Assembly: GCF_008364555.1 (NCBI RefSeq)
Contig: NZ_VTUC01000012.1
Location: 33,537-97,536 of the forward strand
Length of the DNA stretch: 64,000 nucleotides
Source: Enterobacter vonholyi
GTDB taxonomy: Bacteria; Pseudomonadota; Gammaproteobacteria; Enterobacterales; Enterobacteriaceae
Reading direction: 5' to 3'
In this document: positions 1-11,660 of the stretch, piece after piece
How the letters are laid out: each line of letters opens with the position of its first letter
Numbering within the stretch: the stretch's first letter is position 1
Program-made: the position numbers and the translations under genes
Notes under the pieces: model-generated
Told to the model about the DNA's origin: nothing
Seen by the model: only the letters and a program-made list of their open reading frames with translations
The model's database searches: none

Positions 1-525
<525 letters not shown>

Positions 526-551
526 TTTGCCTTAGTGCATGTGGAGAAACC

Positions 552-1277
552 ATGGACAACCTCAATCTTAATAAACACATTTCCGGCCAGTTCAACGCAG
601 AGCTGGAAAGCATTCGCACCCAGGTGATGACCATGGGCGGTATGGTCGAGCAGCAGCTTTCTGATGCGATTACGGCGATGCACAACCAGGACAGCGAGCT
701 GGCGAAACGCGTCATTGAAGGCGACAAAAACGTCAACATGATGGAAGTCGCTATCGACGAGGCCTGCGTGCGCATTATCGCGAAACGTCAGCCGACGGCG
801 AGCGACCTGCGTCTGGTGATGGCCATTATCAAAACCATCGCCGAGCTGGAACGTATTGGCGACGTTGCGGATAAAATCTGCCGCACCGCGCTGGAGAAGT
901 TCTCTCAGCAGCACCAGCCGCTGCTGGTGAGCCTGGAGTCGCTGGGCCGCCACACCGTGCAGATGCTTCACGACGTACTGGATGCCTTTGCGCGAATGGA
1001 TCTTGACGAAGCGGTGCGTATCTACCGTGAAGACAAAAAGGTCGATCAGGAGTATGAAGGCATCGTGCGTCAGCTGATGACCTACATGATGGAAGATTCC
1101 CGTACGATCCCAAGCGTACTGACCGCCCTGTTCTGCGCGCGCTCCATCGAGCGTATCGGCGACCGCTGCCAGAACATTTGCGAATACATTTTCTACTTCG
1201 TGAAAGGTCAGGACTTCCGTCACGTGGGCGGCGACGAGCTGGACAAGCTGCTGGCGGGTAAAGATCCGAAAGAGTAA
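552..1277 (+). CDS. phoU: Phosphate-signalling regulator PhoU
   Basis: This 241-aa protein, the same length as E. coli PhoU, begins [13 protein letters not shown]. The frame is open back to a TTG at 522, but the ATG at 552 has a GGAGA ribosome site just upstream and matches the known N-terminus. PhoU is an all-helical cytoplasmic protein made of two three-helix bundles. It links the Pst transporter to the PhoR kinase and holds the Pho regulon off when phosphate is plentiful. The repeated ExxxD metal-contact style segments (for example [12 protein letters not shown] and [12 protein letters not shown]) are present in both halves. It is the last gene of the pst operon and is followed by a strong terminator. 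Confidence 0.98.
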
Positions 1278-1290
1278 TCCTGTCATCTGA

Positions 1291-1325
1291 TAACAACGCC
1301 GGTACTCACCGGCGTTGTTATTTCT
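1291..1325 (+). terminator. Rho-independent terminator after phoU
   Basis: A perfect 12-bp inverted repeat (TAACAACGCCGG and its complement) around a 6-nt loop is followed by TTTCT. It lies 14 nt after the phoU stop and should end the pst-phoU transcript. Confidence 0.85.
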
Positions 1326-1384
1326 AGTGTAATCACAATTTTCCCCTTCATCCGTAGCCTGACGTTCGAAACGCGCTAACGTAA

Positions 1385-2587
<1,203 letters not shown>

Positions 2588-2594
2588 ACCTGTC

Positions 2595-2615
2595 GCCCTC
2601 CCTGCAGGGAGGGGC
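2595..2615. terminator. GC-rich palindrome between convergent yieL and yieH
   Basis: An 18-bp perfect palindrome, CCCTCCCTGCAGGGAGGG at 2596-2613, sits in the 31-bp gap between the two stop codons. It can fold on either strand and probably stops both transcripts, although the U-tract is poor. Confidence 0.55.
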
Positions 2616-2618
2616 AAC

Positions 2619-3284
2619 TTAACGCGTAATATTCCACCCGCGCGCCTTCCACAGCTCGGGTAGCTGCGCCAGATCGGTGAAGGTCGTGACTTTTGGATGA
2701 ACGATCGGCTTGTTGTGCGGGTCGGCGCAGAAGTAAAACACTTCCATCCCCGCATCAATCCCCGACTGCGCACCCGCAGACGAGTCATCCACCAGAACGC
2801 AATTCTCTACGTTAACGTTCATCGCTTTTGCCGCATGGAACATCAGCGCCGGGTCCGGCTTCCAGCGCTGGATATCGTAGCCGCTGAACAGTTTTTCCGG
2901 GAAATGGTGCAACATCTCAAGCTTGCCCAGCGAGTGCTGCATTTTGCTGACCGGACCGTTGGAGACCACGCAGATCGGCACCGTCATCGCATCCAGCAAT
3001 GCGTTAGCCCCGGAGATAACTTCCAGCTCGGAGTCAAACAGGCGTGCGACCTCCGCGCGGTACACCGGTTCCAGATCGGCTTTCGCCAGATCCACACCGT
3101 GTTCCTGGTTAATGATGTCGATGATCTCGTAGAGCTTCACGCCCTTAAAGCGTTTAAACACCTCTTCGAGTTCCAGAGTAATGCCAAATTCCTGGAACAT
3201 GGTGACATACGCGCGGGAACAAATGACCTCACTGTCGACCAGCGTACCGTCGCAGTCGAAAAATACCGCTTCAATTCCGGACAT
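2619..3284 (-). CDS. yieH: HAD phosphatase, 6-phosphogluconate phosphatase YieH
   Basis: A 221-aa HAD-superfamily hydrolase starting MSGIEAVFFDCDGTL. The DxD motif (FFDCDGT) supplies the aspartyl nucleophile, SNGP is motif II, and KPDP with the downstream VDDS give motifs III/IV, with an alpha-helical C1 cap between. The E. coli enzyme hydrolyses 6-phosphogluconate in vitro. The frame extends six codons further upstream, but the ATG at 3284 matches the E. coli N-terminus and follows a GGGAAAGG ribosome site. It is transcribed divergently from adeP. Confidence 0.95.
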   Translation of the reverse strand: MSGIEAVFFDCDGTLVDSEVICSRAYVTMFQEFGITLELEEVFKRFKGVKLYEIIDIINQEHGVDLAKADLEPVYRAEVARLFDSELEVISGANALLDAMTVPICVVSNGPVSKMQHSLGKLEMLHHFPEKLFSGYDIQRWKPDPALMFHAAKAMNVNVENCVLVDDSSAGAQSGIDAGMEVFYFCADPHNKPIVHPKVTTFTDLAQLPELWKARGWNITR

Positions 3285-3324
3285 GCCTTTCCCTTTTAAC
3301 AAGTTTAACGTTTACGTACGGCAG

Positions 3325-3354
3325 TTCACCGGGACGCAATCGTTGCCGTATAAG
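3325..3354 (+). promoter_or_regulatory. Putative adeP promoter with PurR operator
   Basis: ACGCAATCGTTGCCGT at 3334-3349 matches 13 of 16 positions of the PurR palindrome ACGCAAACGTTTGCGT. It lies between a possible -35 (TTCACC, 3325-3330) and -10 (TATAAG, 3349-3354) separated by 18 bp. Guanine- or hypoxanthine-bound PurR would therefore block the promoter. From memory, E. coli adeP (yieG) belongs to the PurR regulon, which agrees. The promoter elements are an inference. Confidence 0.65.
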
Positions 3355-3449
3355 CAAAATCAATGAAAAAAGTATCACGTAACCGCCACTATTGTCGCAT
3401 TTTGGTATAGGATAGCGACGAATTTTCCCTCCTTGTTCGGAAATTGATG

Positions 3450-4787
3450 ATGAGTCAACAACACACTACCCAGACATCTGGTCAGGGTCTGCTTGAGCGC
3501 GTTTTTAAACTGCGCGAGCACGGCACAACGGCACGCACCGAAGTGATCGCTGGTTTCACCACCTTCCTGACGATGGTCTATATCGTTTTTGTGAACCCAC
3601 AAATTCTGGGCGTTGCTGGCATGGATACCAGCGCCGTCTTTGTAACCACCTGCCTGATCGCCGCCCTTGGCAGCATTCTGATGGGTGTATTCGCTAACCT
3701 GCCGGTTGCATTGGCACCGGCGATGGGCCTGAATGCGTTCTTCGCGTTCGTGGTTGTTCAGGCGATGGGTCTGCCTTGGCAGGTGGGCATGGGCGCTATC
3801 TTCTGGGGCGCGGTTGGCCTGCTGCTGCTGACCATTTTCCGCGTACGTTACTGGATGATTGCAAACATTCCCGTGAGCCTGCGCGTGGGCATTACCAGCG
3901 GTATCGGTCTGTTCATCGGTATGATGGGGCTGAAAAACGCCGGCGTTATCGTGGCGAACCCGGATACGCTGGTGAGCATCGGTCACCTGACCTCGCATAA
4001 TGTGCTGCTGGGCGTGCTGGGCTTCTTTATCATCGCGATCCTCGCTTCCCGCAATATTCACGCGGCAGTGCTGGTATCCATCGTGGTGACCACGCTGCTG
4101 GGCTGGATGCTGGGCGACGTTCACTATAACGGCATCGTTTCCGCGCCACCGAGCGTTTCTACCGTTATTGGTCATGTTGATCTGGCGGGTTCCCTGAACC
4201 TGGGCCTGGCGGGCGTGATTTTCTCCTTCATGCTGGTGAACCTGTTCGACTCCTCCGGTACGCTGATCGGCGTGACCGACAAAGCGGGTCTGGCAGATGA
4301 GAAAGGCAAATTCCCGCGCATGAAGCAGGCGCTGTTTGTGGACAGTATCTCCTCAGTGACCGGCTCATTTATCGGGACCTCGTCTGTTACCGCTTACATT
4401 GAATCCTCTTCCGGCGTGTCCGTGGGCGGCCGTACCGGCCTGACGGCGGTTGTGGTGGGTATTCTGTTCCTGCTGGTGATCTTCCTCTCGCCACTGGCGG
4501 GCATGGTGCCTCCGTACGCGGCGGCCGGCGCGCTGATCTATGTGGGGGTGCTGATGACCTCCAGCCTGTCTCGCGTGAAGTGGGATGATTTAACCGAAGC
4601 GGTGCCGGCTTTTATTACCGCCGTGATGATGCCGTTCAGCTTCTCGATTACCGAAGGTATCGCGCTGGGCTTTATCTCTTACTGCGTAATGAAGATCGGT
4701 ACCGGCCGCTTCCGCGACCTCAGCCCTTGCGTCATTATTGTGGCGCTGCTGTTTGTGCTGAAGATTGTGTTTATTGACGCGCACTAA
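3450..4787 (+). CDS. adeP: Adenine permease AdeP
   Basis: A 445-aa polytopic inner-membrane protein of the NCS2/AzgA-like purine permease family, nearly identical to E. coli AdeP (formerly YieG). It imports adenine with protons for purine salvage. About 12-14 hydrophobic spans are visible. The conserved N-terminal segment TTFLTMVYIVFVNP and the motif LFDSSGTLIGVTDKAG are typical. Three start codons stand in a row (TTG 3444, ATG 3447, ATG 3450); the last gives MSQQHTTQ, the E. coli N-terminus. The gene has its own promoter region with a PurR-like box upstream. Confidence 0.96.
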   Translation: MSQQHTTQTSGQGLLERVFKLREHGTTARTEVIAGFTTFLTMVYIVFVNPQILGVAGMDTSAVFVTTCLIAALGSILMGVFANLPVALAPAMGLNAFFAFVVVQAMGLPWQVGMGAIFWGAVGLLLLTIFRVRYWMIANIPVSLRVGITSGIGLFIGMMGLKNAGVIVANPDTLVSIGHLTSHNVLLGVLGFFIIAILASRNIHAAVLVSIVVTTLLGWMLGDVHYNGIVSAPPSVSTVIGHVDLAGSLNLGLAGVIFSFMLVNLFDSSGTLIGVTDKAGLADEKGKFPRMKQALFVDSISSVTGSFIGTSSVTAYIESSSGVSVGGRTGLTAVVVGILFLLVIFLSPLAGMVPPYAAAGALIYVGVLMTSSLSRVKWDDLTEAVPAFITAVMMPFSFSITEGIALGFISYCVMKIGTGRFRDLSPCVIIVALLFVLKIVFIDAH

Positions 4788-4801
4788 GGTGCGGTTTGTG
4801 G

Positions 4802-4877
4802 TGTCAGGTGGCGCTTCGCTTACCTGACCTACTGAAGAGTGTAGGCCCGGTAAGCGTTAGCGCCACCGGGCTTTTTT
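4802..4877. repeat. REP/BIME-type hairpin pair after adeP
   Basis: Two head-to-tail imperfect palindromes follow adeP: GTCAGGT...ACCTGAC (4802-4827) and GCCCGGT...ACCGGGC (4845-4871) with the GTAAGCG/CGCCACC REP core. The second runs into TTTTTT, so it probably also acts as the adeP terminator. It separates convergent adeP and chrR. Confidence 0.8.
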
Positions 4878-4878
4878 A

Positions 4879-5445
4879 TCAGGCTTTTACCCGCTTAATA
4901 TAATCCCCGAACGCCGTCAGCTGGCCAGAGAGATGGTCGCGCGTGCTCTGATCCACCACCTCACCCGTTTGCGGGTCGACCTTGTTCTGAATCACACCGC
5001 CCATAAATTCCGGCTTGTTCATCACCATCGCATCCAGGAATACCAGGATCTGACGCAGATGATACTGGCAGCGAGCGCCGCCAATTGCGCCCATTGAGCT
5101 GGTCTGGATCAGCACCGGTTTGCCTGACAGAGGCTGTTCAGGTAAACGGGACAGCCAGTCGATGGCATTCTTCAGGCCACCCGGAACCGAGTAGTTATAT
5201 TCCGGCGTGACGATGACCACGCCGTCAGCCTGGCGGATCTGCTCTGCCAGCGCCTCGACGCTCTGCGGGAACCCTTCTTCCTGCTGGACGTCCGCATCAT
5301 ACAGCGGAATATCGCCAATAGACGGCAGGGCGCTAATTTCCATACCTGCCGGTGCCAGCTGTGGCAGCGTGCGGGCAACCATCCCGTTAAATGAACCTTT
5401 GCGCAGGCTTCCCAGTAACGTAACTACTTTCAACGTATCAGACAT
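4879..5445 (-). CDS. chrR: NADPH-dependent FMN quinone/chromate reductase ChrR
   Basis: A 188-aa flavodoxin-like reductase, the same length as E. coli ChrR (YieF). The N-terminal LLGSLRKGSFN loop binds the FMN phosphate and the TPEYNYSVPGGLKNAIDW segment is the family signature that packs on the flavin. The tetrameric cytoplasmic enzyme reduces quinones by two electrons and also reduces chromate and related oxidants, limiting redox cycling. It starts at an ATG with GGAG upstream. yieE lies 36 bp upstream on the same strand and may be co-transcribed. Confidence 0.95.
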   Translation of the reverse strand: MSDTLKVVTLLGSLRKGSFNGMVARTLPQLAPAGMEISALPSIGDIPLYDADVQQEEGFPQSVEALAEQIRQADGVVIVTPEYNYSVPGGLKNAIDWLSRLPEQPLSGKPVLIQTSSMGAIGGARCQYHLRQILVFLDAMVMNKPEFMGGVIQNKVDPQTGEVVDQSTRDHLSGQLTAFGDYIKRVKA

Positions 5446-5481
5446 GATTACTCCTGTTTCATCATGATGACCCTGATTGGA

Positions 5482-6228
5482 TCAGCTAAGGGTGAATGCT
5501 TTTTCTGTCGGTAAACTGGTTAAACGCATCAGGCGTGCGGCGGGCTCGTTGGCGCGCTCGGGCACATCAGGAAGGCTACGCCATCCCTGTTGACTGTCAA
5601 ATTCCCAGATTTTCATGCGTTCGATGGCAGGGGTAACCGCAATGGACCAAATGAGCACATCCTCTGCGTCACTGAGTGCCTCCACCAGCGTGGCCTGGGC
5701 GGCACGCAGACGTCCGGAGCCAGGCAACAGCTGCAGCAGGCTGGCGTCGTCTGAGGCGCATCCGCAGAGCTTACGAATGCTCTGGCGCAGGGTAATGAGC
5801 TGGGCTCGGGCTTCGACAGGATCGTTCTGGTTGCGTACCCACAGCTTCTCATTGCTGGAGAGCGGATAGTCTTCATGTGCGTTACCGCCATGGAAGCTGC
5901 GCGTTGCGCGCTGAAGTTCCATATCGAGCCCACAATCCCCTTCGGTGGTCAGCGCGACGCCAATGATATTGCCCGCGTAGGCAATCGAAAAACGAGGGAG
6001 ATCCGGGTCGACAAAGACCGGGCGGCCTTCGGGTTGGGTAATGATGTCCGGCAGCTCGCTGGTGCCGTACAGCATAAACAGCAGTTCTGCGAGAAGTGCT
6101 CTGGACGCTAAAAACCGCGTCCTCCGGTGTTCCGGGAGAGCGAGTGCTTCACGGTGACAGACTGAAGAAATTCTTGCCGATACGAGACGTCCTTCCGTAA
6201 GTATCCCTCTTGCAAAGTGCGTAGCCAT
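5482..6228 (-). CDS. yieE: 4'-phosphopantetheinyl transferase-like protein YieE
   Basis: A 248-aa protein closely matching E. coli YieE, begun at an ATG behind AAGGAG. It contains the first PPTase magnesium-site motif (GDCGLDMELQ, residues about 97-106) and the RFLASRALL segment typical of Sfp-type enzymes. The second motif, normally WxxKE, is degenerate here (LRQSIRKL), as it is in E. coli from memory. Sfp-type enzymes transfer phosphopantetheine from CoA to carrier proteins; YieE itself has no established partner, and no NRPS or PKS gene is nearby. Transferase activity should be treated as unproven. The C-terminal ~90 residues are poorly conserved. Confidence 0.85.
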   Translation of the reverse strand: MATHFARGILTEGRLVSARISSVCHREALALPEHRRTRFLASRALLAELLFMLYGTSELPDIITQPEGRPVFVDPDLPRFSIAYAGNIIGVALTTEGDCGLDMELQRATRSFHGGNAHEDYPLSSNEKLWVRNQNDPVEARAQLITLRQSIRKLCGCASDDASLLQLLPGSGRLRAAQATLVEALSDAEDVLIWSIAVTPAIERMKIWEFDSQQGWRSLPDVPERANEPAARLMRLTSLPTEKAFTLS

Positions 6229-6350
6229 TTTTCGCTCCTTGATAATGGTCGTAATCGGTTAAACGGTTACATGATTATCGCTTAACTTGACTCCTGTTTT
6301 AATCAGTAAATGGGAGTAAGAGAAGCCTTAGGACCGAACTTTACATTTTC

Positions 6351-7322
6351 TTAGGCAAAAATTGGATCGCTCGCACCGTACAGCGCCTTGATGGTTTCCC
6401 GCAACCATAGAATTTTCGGATTATGACTGTTCCGTTTATGCCAGATCAGCGTGAAGGGAACGGTGAGCTTTTCAGCCTGCGCTTCGTCAATGGGAATAGG
6501 AAGCGCGATCAGCTTCCGCTGGTGGAGTTCATTGTAGTGATGGCAGTAGTGCGGAGCCGTGGCGATATAGTTATGACCGGGCTGTGCTGCCATAAACATC
6601 GACTGCTCAAAGCCCGGCACGCTCATGGCAATGTTTCTCTCCCGACCCATCTCCTTTAGCACTTCGTCCAGTGCCCAGGTGTCGCTGCGTTCCCAGAAGA
6701 TGCTGATGTGAGGGTAGCGCAGAAAGGTCTCGAGGTTCCATTCATCCTGTAGCGCGGGGTGATCCTCACGCAGATACACGCACGGACGGTCGCTGAACAG
6801 GATCTCATAGTCGATGAACCACGGCATTAGCTTCAGCAATTCACGCGATCGCGGGTGCGTTTCGCGTCCGGTGAATCCCAGATCTACCTCTCCACGCGTA
6901 ATGGCGTCCAGAGAGTCGTAATCCCAGTGGCGCATTTTCACCGTAGCCTGCGGATAGCGCTGGTTCACCTGCTCCAGTAGAGCATTGAAGCGGATCAGCA
7001 TCAACGGCGTTTCCGCGGCCAGCACGAACGTCAGCCCGCCCGGAGAATCATGGTGAAATTTATCGAGGATCTGGTTGCCGATTTGCATCCAGTCAGCCAG
7101 ATCCTGCTCAAGACTCACCGTTAGCGGCGTCGGCAGCAGCCCTAGCGGCGTTTTGACAAACAGCGGGTCTTCGAACCAGTCGCGCAGCTTGGCCAGCGAT
7201 TTGCTCACAGCCGACGGCGTCACGTTCATCCGCTTTGCCGCTTTGGTGACGCTGCGCTCCTGCAGCAAAAGCTGCAGGCACAGCAACAGGTTAAGATCGA
7301 GACTGCTGATGGGCTTCTTCAT
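6351..7322 (-). CDS. yidZ: LysR-family transcriptional regulator YidZ
   Basis: A 323-aa LysR regulator. The N-terminal winged helix-turn-helix ([10 protein letters not shown] through [13 protein letters not shown]) is followed by a two-lobed effector domain. It matches E. coli YidZ, linked from memory to nitric oxide protection during anaerobic growth. The ATG at 7322 ([10 protein letters not shown]) gives the E. coli N-terminus; the frame is open 19 codons further upstream. This start lies 30 bp inside the 3' end of mdtL, so the two genes overlap by 32 nt on the same strand and are probably read from one transcript. No terminator was recognised in the 122 bp between it and yieE. Confidence 0.93.
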   Translation of the reverse strand: MKKPISSLDLNLLLCLQLLLQERSVTKAAKRMNVTPSAVSKSLAKLRDWFEDPLFVKTPLGLLPTPLTVSLEQDLADWMQIGNQILDKFHHDSPGGLTFVLAAETPLMLIRFNALLEQVNQRYPQATVKMRHWDYDSLDAITRGEVDLGFTGRETHPRSRELLKLMPWFIDYEILFSDRPCVYLREDHPALQDEWNLETFLRYPHISIFWERSDTWALDEVLKEMGRERNIAMSVPGFEQSMFMAAQPGHNYIATAPHYCHHYNELHQRKLIALPIPIDEAQAEKLTVPFTLIWHKRNSHNPKILWLRETIKALYGASDPIFA

Positions 7323-8466
7323 AGTGCGCCGCGGGCTGGATGACCATAAGTAAGGTAATGCACAATATGCTACAGCCAATCAGAACCCCGATCAGCATAT
7401 TCAGCGCGTTAAGCCCGATGACCGCCGCCAGCCAAATCCACATCGACGAGCCGCAGACCTGCGCGATCCCCAGTACCGAGCTTGCCACGCCTGCCCGCAG
7501 CGAAAATGGGCCAAGCGCCTGGCTCATCGCTACGCCAAAGCCAACCGAGAACCCGGCACAAATCAGCGTAATACCCGCCAGCATGACCGCATGTGAGCTG
7601 GTGGTCGCCAGGACCGCGCCGGCGGCGAGGAATAAAACCTGTGAGGTCAGCATCAATGTGCGCTGGCTGAAAACATTTAGCGCAAACGGCGTCGAAAACG
7701 AAACGGCCATACTGACCATCGCGGTTAATGCCATCACCGTTGAATACTGACCGCGATCGAAGCCCATGGTCTCCATCAGCAAAACCGGGGAAACGTTTAC
7801 ATAGGTCAGGATCACCGCCACGCTTAACGTGGTCACGGCCAGACGGCTGAGGAAAAAGCGGTTGAGAAGCTTCTCTGCCGGGTGAATAGTTGCGGTATGG
7901 CCGGTATTCTGCGAGCCCGGGTGGGTCTCTTTCAGCACGGCGATCGACAGGATAAACACCAGCGCGCCCATCGCCGCCATGGTCCAGAACAGGCTCTGCC
8001 ACGGGAATTTCAGCATGATCAGATAGCCCACGACCGGGGCCAGCACCGGGATGATGCAGGTAATGCCGTTCAGCATCGACAGCACTTTGGCGCGACGCTG
8101 GGCGCTTAAAGTGTCGCGCAAAATGGCAAACGCCACCACGTAGCAACCGCCCGCCCCGATGCCCTGGATAAAGCGCCCGGTCAGAAACACGGTGCTGTTT
8201 TGCGCCTGTGAGCAGAGAAGGGACGCCAGGGCAAAAACGATGGCACCGGAGATAGCGACAGGCTGACGGCCTGCCTTATCCGCGATCTTTCCGGCAAACA
8301 CCATCGACGACGCCATCCCCGCGAGGTAGGCCGAAAACGCGATGTGCAGCTGCGCTTCGCTGGCGCCCAGATCGCGGGCGATATGCGGTAATCCCACCAG
8401 ATACATATCAATACCGGACGGATAAAGCAGAACTAATGCGAAACTACAAAACAGAAAACGCGCCAT
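7291..8466 (-). CDS. mdtL: MFS multidrug efflux transporter MdtL
   Basis: A 391-aa major facilitator of the Bcr/CflA (DHA1) drug/proton antiporter type with 12 predicted membrane spans. The motif A loop between TM2 and TM3 reads [11 protein letters not shown], and the TM5 antiporter motif region reads [14 protein letters not shown]. The E. coli homologue confers modest chloramphenicol resistance. In E. coli, tnaCAB separates mnmE and mdtL; here the two genes are neighbours, 111 bp apart. The ATG start is preceded by GGGGGGTTT, an unusual G-rich ribosome site. Confidence 0.94.
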   Translation of the reverse strand: MARFLFCSFALVLLYPSGIDMYLVGLPHIARDLGASEAQLHIAFSAYLAGMASSMVFAGKIADKAGRQPVAISGAIVFALASLLCSQAQNSTVFLTGRFIQGIGAGGCYVVAFAILRDTLSAQRRAKVLSMLNGITCIIPVLAPVVGYLIMLKFPWQSLFWTMAAMGALVFILSIAVLKETHPGSQNTGHTATIHPAEKLLNRFFLSRLAVTTLSVAVILTYVNVSPVLLMETMGFDRGQYSTVMALTAMVSMAVSFSTPFALNVFSQRTLMLTSQVLFLAAGAVLATTSSHAVMLAGITLICAGFSVGFGVAMSQALGPFSLRAGVASSVLGIAQVCGSSMWIWLAAVIGLNALNMLIGVLIGCSILCITLLMVIQPAAHYEEAHQQSRS

Positions 8467-8533
8467 AAACCCCCCATAGATGCAGGCATGCAGGATAGGG
8501 GGTGAAAAGGGATTAGGCGAGTTGCCATTTGGA

Positions 8534-8566
8534 CAATGGTGATTTCCCAGGAGGAAATCACCATTG
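8534..8566. terminator. Perfect 14-bp inverted repeat between mdtL and mnmE
   Basis: CAATGGTGATTTCC (8534-8547) is repeated exactly inverted at 8553-8566 around the loop CAGGA. It lies 11 bp past the mnmE stop (minus strand) and is probably the mnmE terminator, although the U-tract is weak. It also marks where the tna operon stands in E. coli. Confidence 0.65.
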
Positions 8567-8577
8567 ATTAGCGGGAA

Positions 8578-9942
8578 TTATTTACCAATACAGAAGCTTG
8601 AGAAGATCCGTCCCAGCAGATCGTCCGAGGTAAACTCCCCGGTGATCTCGCTCAGATTCTGCTGCGCCAGACGCAGCTCTTCCGCCAGCAGTTCACCCGC
8701 CCACGCGCCGATCAGCTGCGCTTTACCCTGGACAAGGTGGTTAGCCGCCTCTTCCAGCGCCTGCAGGTGACGGCGACGCGCCAGGAAGCCGCCTTCCATG
8801 CTGGTATCAAAGCCCATGCTCTGCTTGAGATGGTTACGCAGGTCGTCCACGCCTTCACCGGTACGCGCCGACAGGCGGATTAGTGAGTGACCATTCACAT
8901 CGCTGATGCCCAGCGTTTCGCCTGTCACGTCTGCCTTATTACGTACCACGGTGATCGGCAGTTTGGCAGGCAGACGGGCAATAAAGTCCGGCCAGATCTC
9001 TGCCGGGTCAACGGCGTCGGTCGTGGTGCCGTCCACCATAAACAGCACGCGGTCGGCCTGCTCGATCTCCTGCCAGGCGCGTTCGATACCGATGCGCTCA
9101 ACCTCGTCGCTGGCATCGCGCAGACCGGCGGTGTCGATGATGTGCAGAGGCATGCCGTCGATGTGGATGTGCTCGCGCAGCACGTCGCGAGTGGTGCCGG
9201 CAATGTCGGTCACGATTGCCGCTTCACGGCCCGCCAGGGCGTTCAGCAGGCTCGATTTGCCGGCGTTAGGACGTCCGGCAATCACCACCTTCATCCCTTC
9301 GCGCAGCAGGCTGCCCTGGCGCGCTTCGGCGCGAACGGCGTCGAGATCGCTCATCACCTGGTTGAGCTGAGCTTCGATTTTACCGTCAGAGAGGAAGTCG
9401 ATCTCCTCATCAGGGAAGTCGATAGCCGCTTCCACGTAGATGCGCAGGTGAGTAAGTGCTTCCACAAGGTGATTCACACGCGCGGAGAATGCCCCCTGCA
9501 GGGAGTTAAGGGCGGAGCGGGCCGCCTGTTCAGAACTGGCGTCGATCAGGTCAGCAATGGCCTCAGCCTGCGCCAGGTCGAGCTTGTCGTTGAGGAAGGC
9601 ACGTTCGGAGAACTCGCCCGGCTTGGCAATGCGCAGGCCCGGCAGGGTCAGGATACGTTTTAACAGCAGGTCGAGGATAACCGGGCCGCCGTGGCCTTGA
9701 AGCTCGAGCACGTCTTCGCCGGTGAAGGAGTTAGGGCCTGGGAACCACAGCGCAATGCCCTGGTCCAGCGGCGTGCCGTCGGTATCTTTAAACGGCAGGT
9801 AATCAGCGTAGCGCGGCTTTGGCAGTTTACCCAGCACCGCTTCGGCCACCTCGCGCGCCTTCAGGCCGGAGATGCGCAGAATGCCTACACCACCGCGTCC
9901 CGGTGGGGTTGCCTGGGCGACGATAGTGTCGTTATGGCTCAT
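8578..9942 (-). CDS. mnmE: tRNA modification GTPase MnmE
   Basis: A 454-aa protein, identical in length to E. coli MnmE (TrmE). It has an N-terminal tetrahydrofolate-binding domain ([12 protein letters not shown]), a helical domain, and an inserted G domain with P-loop GRPNAGKSS, switch DTAGLRD and NKAD. The C-terminus is the family signature CIGK with the invariant cysteine. With MnmG it installs the cmnm5 group on the wobble uridine of several tRNAs. It starts at the ATG at 9942. yidC lies upstream on the same strand with a terminator between. Confidence 0.98.
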   Translation of the reverse strand: MSHNDTIVAQATPPGRGGVGILRISGLKAREVAEAVLGKLPKPRYADYLPFKDTDGTPLDQGIALWFPGPNSFTGEDVLELQGHGGPVILDLLLKRILTLPGLRIAKPGEFSERAFLNDKLDLAQAEAIADLIDASSEQAARSALNSLQGAFSARVNHLVEALTHLRIYVEAAIDFPDEEIDFLSDGKIEAQLNQVMSDLDAVRAEARQGSLLREGMKVVIAGRPNAGKSSLLNALAGREAAIVTDIAGTTRDVLREHIHIDGMPLHIIDTAGLRDASDEVERIGIERAWQEIEQADRVLFMVDGTTTDAVDPAEIWPDFIARLPAKLPITVVRNKADVTGETLGISDVNGHSLIRLSARTGEGVDDLRNHLKQSMGFDTSMEGGFLARRRHLQALEEAANHLVQGKAQLIGAWAGELLAEELRLAQQNLSEITGEFTSDDLLGRIFSSFCIGK

Positions 9943-9965
9943 GGTTGGTCTCGTTCAATACAAAT

Positions 9966-9990
9966 AAAAAAGGCGGTCAATCGACCGCCC
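9966..9990 (-). terminator. Terminator after yidC
   Basis: On the minus strand GGCGGTC-GATT-GACCGCC is followed by TTTTTT. It lies about 25 nt beyond the yidC stop and ends the rpmH-rnpA-yidD-yidC transcript before mnmE. Confidence 0.85.
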
Positions 9991-10014
9991 TTATTTTAGC
10001 GTTAACTTACCGAA

Positions 10015-11658
10015 TCAGGACTTTTTCTTTTCGCGGCTATGCAGGCCACGTTTTTCCAGACCACGGTAAATCAGCTGCTGCTGGATGATGGTCACCAGGT
10101 TGCTGACGATATAGTACAGCACCAGACCTGACGGGAACCACAGGAAGAACACGGTAAAGATGACCGGCATAAAGGTCATGATCTTCTGCTGCATCGGGTC
10201 GGTCACGGTGGTCGGCGACATCTTCTGGATGAAGAACATCGTCACGCCCATCAGGATCGGCAGGATGTAGTACGGGTCCTGTGCGGACAGGTCATGGATC
10301 CACAGGGCGAACGGCGCGTGGCGCAGCTCAACGGAACCCATCAGCATGTAGTACAGCGCAAGGAAGATTGGCATCTGAATCAGCAGAGGGAAGCAGCCAC
10401 CCAGTGGGTTCACTTTCTCTGCTTTGTACAGGGCCATCATTTCCTGGCTCTGGCGCTGTTTGTCATCGCCCAGACGCTCACGCATTGCCTGAATCTTCGG
10501 CTGCAGCATGCGCATCTTCGCCATGGAGGTGTACTGCGCTTTAGTCAGCGGGTACATGATGCCACGAACGATGAAGGTGATAACGATGATGGAGAAGCCC
10601 CAGTTACCCAGGAAGCTGTGGATGAACTTCAGCAGCTTAAACAGCGGCTGAGAGATGAACCACAACCAACCGTAATCCACGGTCAGATCCAGGTGCGGCG
10701 CAACAGCGGCCATTTTGTCCTGAATTTCCGGGCCGACCCACAGGGTGCTTGCCAGCTTACCGGTTTGACCCGGCTGTACCAGAACCGGCTGAGATTTGTA
10801 GCCGATGGCTGCAATACCGTTGCCCAGGTTCGCGGTATAGAAGTTGTTGGTACCGTCGTTATTTGGCACCCACGCAGTGGCGAAATACTGCTGCAGCATT
10901 GCCACCCAACCGCCTTTAGCGCTGACGTTCAGGTTTTCGTTATCGGCAATGGTGTCGAATTTGTATTTCTCATACTTCGCGTCTGGCGTGGAGTACGCCG
11001 CGCCACGGAAGGTATGCAGCGCAAAGTTGCTGCTTCCGGTGTCACGGTGAGACGGCAGATTGATGGACTGCTTCAGCTGGCCAAAGGTGGACAGTTCCAG
11101 CGGTTTCGCACTGGCGTTCTGTACGCTGTAGCCCACGTTCACCGCATACTCACCGCGTTTCAGGGTGAAGGTTTTGGTGAAGGTGTTGCCTGCGGCGTCG
11201 GTATAGGTCATCGGGATAACGAGTTCGTTCTGGCCATCAGCCAGCACAAAGGTGTCATTCTCGACGGTATACAGTGGACGCGCACCGTTAGCCGGGTTAT
11301 CCGGGCCATCACGACCGGTCAGGCCGCTCTGCGCCTGGTAGATAAACTCAGGCGTGGTTTCCAGTAACTGGAACGGTTCGTTAGACTTCAGCTCTTTCGG
11401 GTAGGTCAACAGCAGCGCCTGCTCAACATCACCACCACGGGTGTTGATTGTCAGCTCAAGCACATCGGTCTTAACCGTAATCTGTTTCCCCTGGCCACTG
11501 GCCGGTACGCCCTGGTCGGCGGCGCTACCCGCTGCGGTGGTCGTAGTCTGCGTGGTCTGCTGCTGGGGTTGAGGATTTTTATCCTGCTCCCATGCCTGCC
11601 AGATCATGAAAGACACGAACAACAAAGCGATGATAAGAAGATTGCGTTGCGAATCCAT
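10015..11658 (-). CDS. yidC: Membrane protein insertase YidC
   Basis: A 547-aa inner-membrane insertase (548 aa in E. coli). TM1 lies at residues about 3-20 ([19 protein letters not shown]), followed by a low-complexity Q/T/A linker and the large periplasmic beta-sandwich domain (about 60-340). The conserved core of five spans carries the hydrophilic-groove arginine in [15 protein letters not shown]. It inserts proteins alone or with SecYEG. It is the fourth gene of the rpmH-rnpA-yidD-yidC cluster and lies 2 bp after yidD, indicating tight coupling. Confidence 0.98.
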   Translation of the reverse strand: MDSQRNLLIIALLFVSFMIWQAWEQDKNPQPQQQTTQTTTTAAGSAADQGVPASGQGKQITVKTDVLELTINTRGGDVEQALLLTYPKELKSNEPFQLLETTPEFIYQAQSGLTGRDGPDNPANGARPLYTVENDTFVLADGQNELVIPMTYTDAAGNTFTKTFTLKRGEYAVNVGYSVQNASAKPLELSTFGQLKQSINLPSHRDTGSSNFALHTFRGAAYSTPDAKYEKYKFDTIADNENLNVSAKGGWVAMLQQYFATAWVPNNDGTNNFYTANLGNGIAAIGYKSQPVLVQPGQTGKLASTLWVGPEIQDKMAAVAPHLDLTVDYGWLWFISQPLFKLLKFIHSFLGNWGFSIIVITFIVRGIMYPLTKAQYTSMAKMRMLQPKIQAMRERLGDDKQRQSQEMMALYKAEKVNPLGGCFPLLIQMPIFLALYYMLMGSVELRHAPFALWIHDLSAQDPYYILPILMGVTMFFIQKMSPTTVTDPMQQKIMTFMPVIFTVFFLWFPSGLVLYYIVSNLVTIIQQQLIYRGLEKRGLHSREKKKS

Positions 11659-11660
11659 CG

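Noticed and set aside
5482..6228. yieE as part of a siderophore or polyketide cluster
   Set aside because: No biosynthetic genes nearby, and the second PPTase motif is degenerate.
10294..11367. 357-codon open frame opposite yidC
   Set aside because: Shadow of yidC; no ribosome site or domain.
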